A stretch of 64,000 nt of DNA, from NCBI RefSeq assembly GCF_012489685.1, contig NC_080043.1, positions 36,657,127-36,721,126 of the forward strand. Reading direction: 5' to 3'. The notes below the pieces were generated by a model. The model searched no databases, had not been told where the DNA came from, and saw only the letters and a program-made list of their open reading frames with translations. This document shows, one piece after another, positions 60,447-64,000 of the stretch (the stretch's first letter is position 1; every line of letters starts with the position of its first letter). The position numbers were made by a program, and so were the translations under genes. The stretch comes from Lotus japonicus (Eukaryota; Streptophyta; Magnoliopsida; Fabales; Fabaceae).

Positions 60447-61262
60447 TCCTGCAATATATTTATTTTCAGCTTTTAGTCCCTCTGAAATCTAAATTTCCAT
60501 ATTTAGTCTATAGAGTTACGGGGAAATTGTTAAGTGCATGTATAGTTTTCGGTTCATAACAACATTTGGTACTTTGTGAATCAAGATTACGATTTGCAGT
60601 GCACATTCATCCAACCGAATTGATTTATTAAATTGGACGAATGTGCTTTTACATGAGTCACATTATAAATAATTGATGCGGAAACTGACTAGGAAGGTGA
60701 CATAGATTTCCATACTTAAATATGTTTTTGTCCTTGTAAATACATGAAATTACTGCTTTTAGTCATTTGTAAAATTGTTTTATCGTTTTTCATCCCTAAA
60801 AATCCAAATTGGCGAATTTAGACCCTCTTGATAATTTGTTGGGGGTTGCTACCAATACCTCAATACATACCTCATATCAATAATAATTTCTTAAAATGTC
60901 ATATATTTCATTGTTCATTAGTATCTAAAATTTGATACACATTTTCGCTATTTACATACTAGGAATTAAAATCTAGTTGTCACAATCAGGGTCACGACAA
61001 GACGACTATAAAAAAAGGTAAAATCTGAGGAGTAATCCCAATATTTATTTACATGGAAAACTCATAAGAAGTGATCTTTGGAATGATATTGATTCTGAGA
61101 GTCAAATATGCATAAGAAAGATAGTAGCACCCTATAATGTATATTTTATAAAAATAATTACCTTTAATTAATTGTGAAAAATAAATTAGCTTTCTAAATA
61201 TTTATTGTACCTAAAAAATTCTTTTATTATTAGATTATTATGCGTTTTTGCAGAACTTTAGC
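60447..61262. other. No gene seen
   Basis: AT-rich intergenic sequence. 60450-60840 has words such as ttttagtccctctgaaatct and gtccttgtaaatacatg, like many degraded plant MITEs, but clear ends are missing. Confidence 0.35.
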
Positions 61263-61277
61263 ACTTAGTTTCCTTGT

Positions 61278-61415
61278 TTTTTTATAGGCAAATGTTAGTT
61301 GTTAGTAATGTTAGTAAATTATTCATCCTCAAGGTTCGAACCTTGGACCCTTCACCCTTCATCCCACTCAACCCTTATGACTCTAGCTCTTACCACTTGA
61401 GCTATCCTTTGGGGA
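61278..61415 (-). mobile_element. tRNA-derived SINE, copy 4
   Basis: On the minus strand it reads gtccccaaaggatagctcaa, box B aaggttcgaaccttg and an acatttgcctataaaaaaa tail. A 16-bp duplication cacttagtttccttgt lies at 61262-61277 and 61416-61431. The family is the same as at 5317. Confidence 0.92.
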
Positions 61416-61431
61416 CACTTAGTTTCCTTGT

Positions 61432-62001
61432 AATTTCTTTATGTCATGTTAGGAGACAAGTGTTGCACAAATTTTAGCATCCATAGCATGTAGTTCCCCT
61501 CGGGTGTATAGTGGGATGATCCTTACTCTTGTCCATTCTCTTTTGGTTGACTCTTCCTTTTCTTACAACGGTTTTTCGAGTAGTGTTTGTGTTGTTGACC
61601 AATTAAAACTCGGCTTACTCATTAATTAGGTGTGATTATTTCTCGAACTATAATTTTTCAATCCACGTGTTATAATCTGATTGGACAAGAGTAAAAACTG
61701 AACATATATATGGAAGTCTACATAAGTTTTGTCCTATTAAAATACCCATAGTTTATCTAAAATAAATATTTTCAAATAAAATTCAACTGATTTTTTTTTT
61801 AACTTGATCATTTATTTAGTGTTAGTAGTTTTTTGTTGTTGTTGTTGAGATTTCTAGTTTATTTTTATTTTGCTAGCTCAGATCTTTTGGACAAGTACAT
61901 ATTGTGGGGGTTGAGTAGTTGACAACAAAACAGGGACAGAGCAAAGAGAAAGAAAGTGTGTGTGTATTCTATTCTGTTTCATTTCAGTTTCGGAGGAGAA
62001 A
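61432..62001 (+). other. Upstream region of the chloroplast protein gene
   Basis: Likely promoter and leader. The leader probably begins after about 61880 and ends with ggaggagaaa before the ATG at 62002. A (tg) repeat lies near 61958-61966. Confidence 0.4.
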
Positions 62002-64000
62002 ATGAACACTACACTTTCCCCTTCAGCATCTACCACATGCTTTTCTTCTCCCAAAACCTTTGCTTCTTCTTCTCCCTCCAAAATCACCGTTCCTTGTTCT
62101 TCCAAGTCTACCCGCATTGAACTTCACTGCAAAAGGGGTTCTCAGTACGCCGGAGTTCGCTGCAACTGTAGTTTCCGCCCTGGTGGTCCTGGCTCTGGTA
62201 CAAGATTAATTTTTTTGTTCTTTAAGGTTTTTTTTCCTATGTGTCTCTTGCTGCCACTAATTATGTGTTATTGGGTTGCATGAAGATGGTTTATAATTAT
62301 ATCATCAAGTTCTGGGTTCATGGGTTGCTGTTGTTTGAATTTCTTTTTCATCCTTACTGTTGCAGCTTCTAGTTCTGCAATTGTTACAGGGTTGTTGTTC
62401 TTTTTTTATTCATTAATTTATCCATTTTTTGGGGTATCGGGGGATTCGATTATTTCACATTGCTGAATCGTATGGTTTAATTTTCATTTAGCTTTACTCA
62501 TTTCCTAATGGTAAAATGGATTTTCTCAATGTTTAATGGTAAAAAAAAGGGCAAACCTGGGCTGGTGCTATAACGCTCACGCTATGCACGAGGTCCAGGC
62601 AGGGGCTAGACCTGTTTTGTGGATCTAATGCTGGCACCCTTACTTTGCATTTTTGTAAGAGACTGATTCCACGACTCGAGCCTGTAATTGCAAAATCACA
62701 TAGCAGCAAGCCAGCAACCTTACAGTTGCTACGAGTCTAACTGTCAATGTTTAATGGTAAACTCGATTTATTTTGTCCGGTTAAAAGTGGTTGTTTGAAC
62801 CCGTAGGTTGAAAGTTCGATTCTTAGCCGTCGCACTCTTGGGAGGCCTTTGGCCTTCACTGCACCTGGGTTGGATTTGCGAGAGCAACTTCATACACAAA
62901 AAAATTAGTTTACGGGGACCAAATTAGTCCAATTAAAACATTCTATCCCCAGATTTTTTGTTTTTGGGTGTTTGACTATGTGCTTCTTTTATTAGATTTT
63001 TTTTGAACTAAATAAGTAATTGGATCATGCAGGTGATGGTGATAGCAGCAGCAGAACTGTTCTGGATGCATTTTTCTTGGGAAAAGCTGTAGCTGAAGCA
63101 CTCAATGAGCGCATTGAGTCCACAGTTGGTGAGTTTTTGAGCACAGTTGGAAGGCTGCAAGCTGAACAACAGAAGCAAGTGCAGGACTTTCAGGTAAGGA
63201 GCAGTTTATCATGTAAAGCAGCACTCTACAATCTGTTGTCTCATGTGGGTTTGCTTCAGGACCACATAAACAATATTGTTTCCCAGTATGCGATATCTAA
63301 TTCTGTTATCTGAATAACTGTACTCTGCTTAAAGATTTTATCTGGAACTGTATTTCATTACTAGCTGTCTTTTGAATGTGGTAGTTTGTCATTTAGACTA
63401 TAGTTAAGCCCTCTAGCAGTTGGTATAGGCTATATACTTCTCATTTAAAAATGGCATCACAGATAATGGGGGGTTTTTGAATAATCTGAATAAAAATGCT
63501 CTGAATTCCATTAGTTACGAACAAAACTTAGTCTACAATCAGTTTCGTATTTGAAGAAGGTACAGTAGCCTATCCAATTTAAAATCCAGGAATAATCCCC
63601 CCCCCCCTCCCCTTGAAAGACAGACTGTTGGGCTATAAATTTAGAGTGATTTTGAAGCCTAAAAGTTAAATGGTAGTAGTGGTCTTATGACATTTGATAA
63701 AATACAGTACTTACTGAAATTGGGGAAATGAGTTGGAAAGTGGGAACCGATTGAGATGCTACAATACGTTGAGTTTAGTACTCTGAAATGGCCTAATTGC
63801 ATGTTTGGATCATCTTTTTTTTTCTGCATAATCAATTATGGCACCTGGAAGATACTTACATAAGCTACTCCTGCCAATTGATTTTGACTCTAGAATCAAT
63901 TGTTGAAGGATTTCCAAACATGCTATAAGAGGCTGTACAGCACAACTATATTCCTTGAAAATGAAAAGATAACTAAAGAATATGGCCTAACTTACTTACA
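62002..64000 (+). CDS. Chloroplast-targeted protein like At4g13200, 5' part
   Basis: Exon 1 is 62002-62197 and exon 2 is 63033-63193, joined in frame by a GT-AG intron. Further exons lie beyond the window or in its last 800 bases and were not identified. The N terminus is rich in Ser, Thr and Pro with few acidic residues (MNTTLSPSASTTCFSSPKTF), a typical transit peptide. The conserved core reads RTVLDAFFLGKAVAEALNER followed by VGEFLSTVGRLQAEQQKQVQ, as I recall it in At4g13200 and relatives, a family found with plastoglobules or thylakoids. Its function is not firmly known. Confidence 0.78.
62541..62743 (-). mobile_element. Au-type SINE in intron 1 of the chloroplast protein gene
   Basis: On the minus strand it carries ggctcgagtcgtggaatcag, agggtgccagcattagatcc and ctggacctcgtgcatagcg, then gggtttgccc-like sequence and a T-run, as in the Au family. 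An 18-bp duplication tcaatgtttaatggtaaa lies at 62526-62543 and 62744-62761. It sits antisense within the 62198-63032 intron. Confidence 0.9.
63194..64000 (+). other. Intron 2 of the chloroplast protein gene; no other feature
   Basis: After the donor gtaagg at 63194 no further exon of the family is recognised. A C-run at 63598-63607 and AT-rich sequence follow. The next exon is probably outside the window. Confidence 0.45.

Overview
The window looks like plant nuclear DNA from a dicot. I favour a papilionoid legume, because of the SIRE-like copia LTRs, the Au-type and tRNA-derived SINEs, the MAIN-like (plant mobile domain) fragment and the AT-rich introns. The species is inference. There is no operon structure. 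Genes are split by GT-AG introns that I placed by reading frame and by recall of the protein families, and they sit as islands in nested transposable elements.

Layout. 1-3228: a long LTR joined to the 3' end of a SIRE-like copia element and its LTR. 3229-8893: a pyrimidine-rich tract, a MULE-type hairpin MITE, a SINE and an old LTR. 8894-12737 (-): a complete 13-exon peroxisomal 3-ketoacyl-CoA thiolase with an Au SINE in intron 3. 13799-22980: SINEs, a broken LINE, a 4.3 kb LTR-type element carrying a second nested LINE, and an AT-rich tandem repeat broken by a MITE. 24115-26740 (-): a complete 6-exon GINS subunit SLD5. 27317-32025: a palindrome array, a MAIN-like fragment, and a LINE-like insertion holding a 2.6 kb solo LTR. 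33055-36067: two copia-type LTRs. 36327-38257 (-): a 5-exon gene of an uncharacterised plant family, with exon 1 unresolved. 40889-41561 (+): a compact B3-like gene, followed by a 2.1 kb satellite of about 353 bp units and then a decayed RPA1-like pseudogene (44266-47522). 49030-52875: TIR elements. 53314-53469 (+): a 51-residue protein of unknown function. 57427-59159 (-): a complete R-SNARE of the VAMP72 group. 62002 to the right edge (+): the start of a chloroplast-targeted protein resembling At4g13200.

The host genes have unrelated housekeeping roles: peroxisomal beta-oxidation, DNA replication initiation, vesicle fusion and a plastid protein. The most unusual content is structural: a run of seven mini-hairpins about 21 nt apart (31818-31957), an array of CCGGG palindromes beside a MAIN-like ORF (27317-27826), a dimeric 353 bp satellite between a B3-like gene and an RPA-like pseudogene, and LTRs that carry their own ORF. 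I saw no convincing wholly new gene system.
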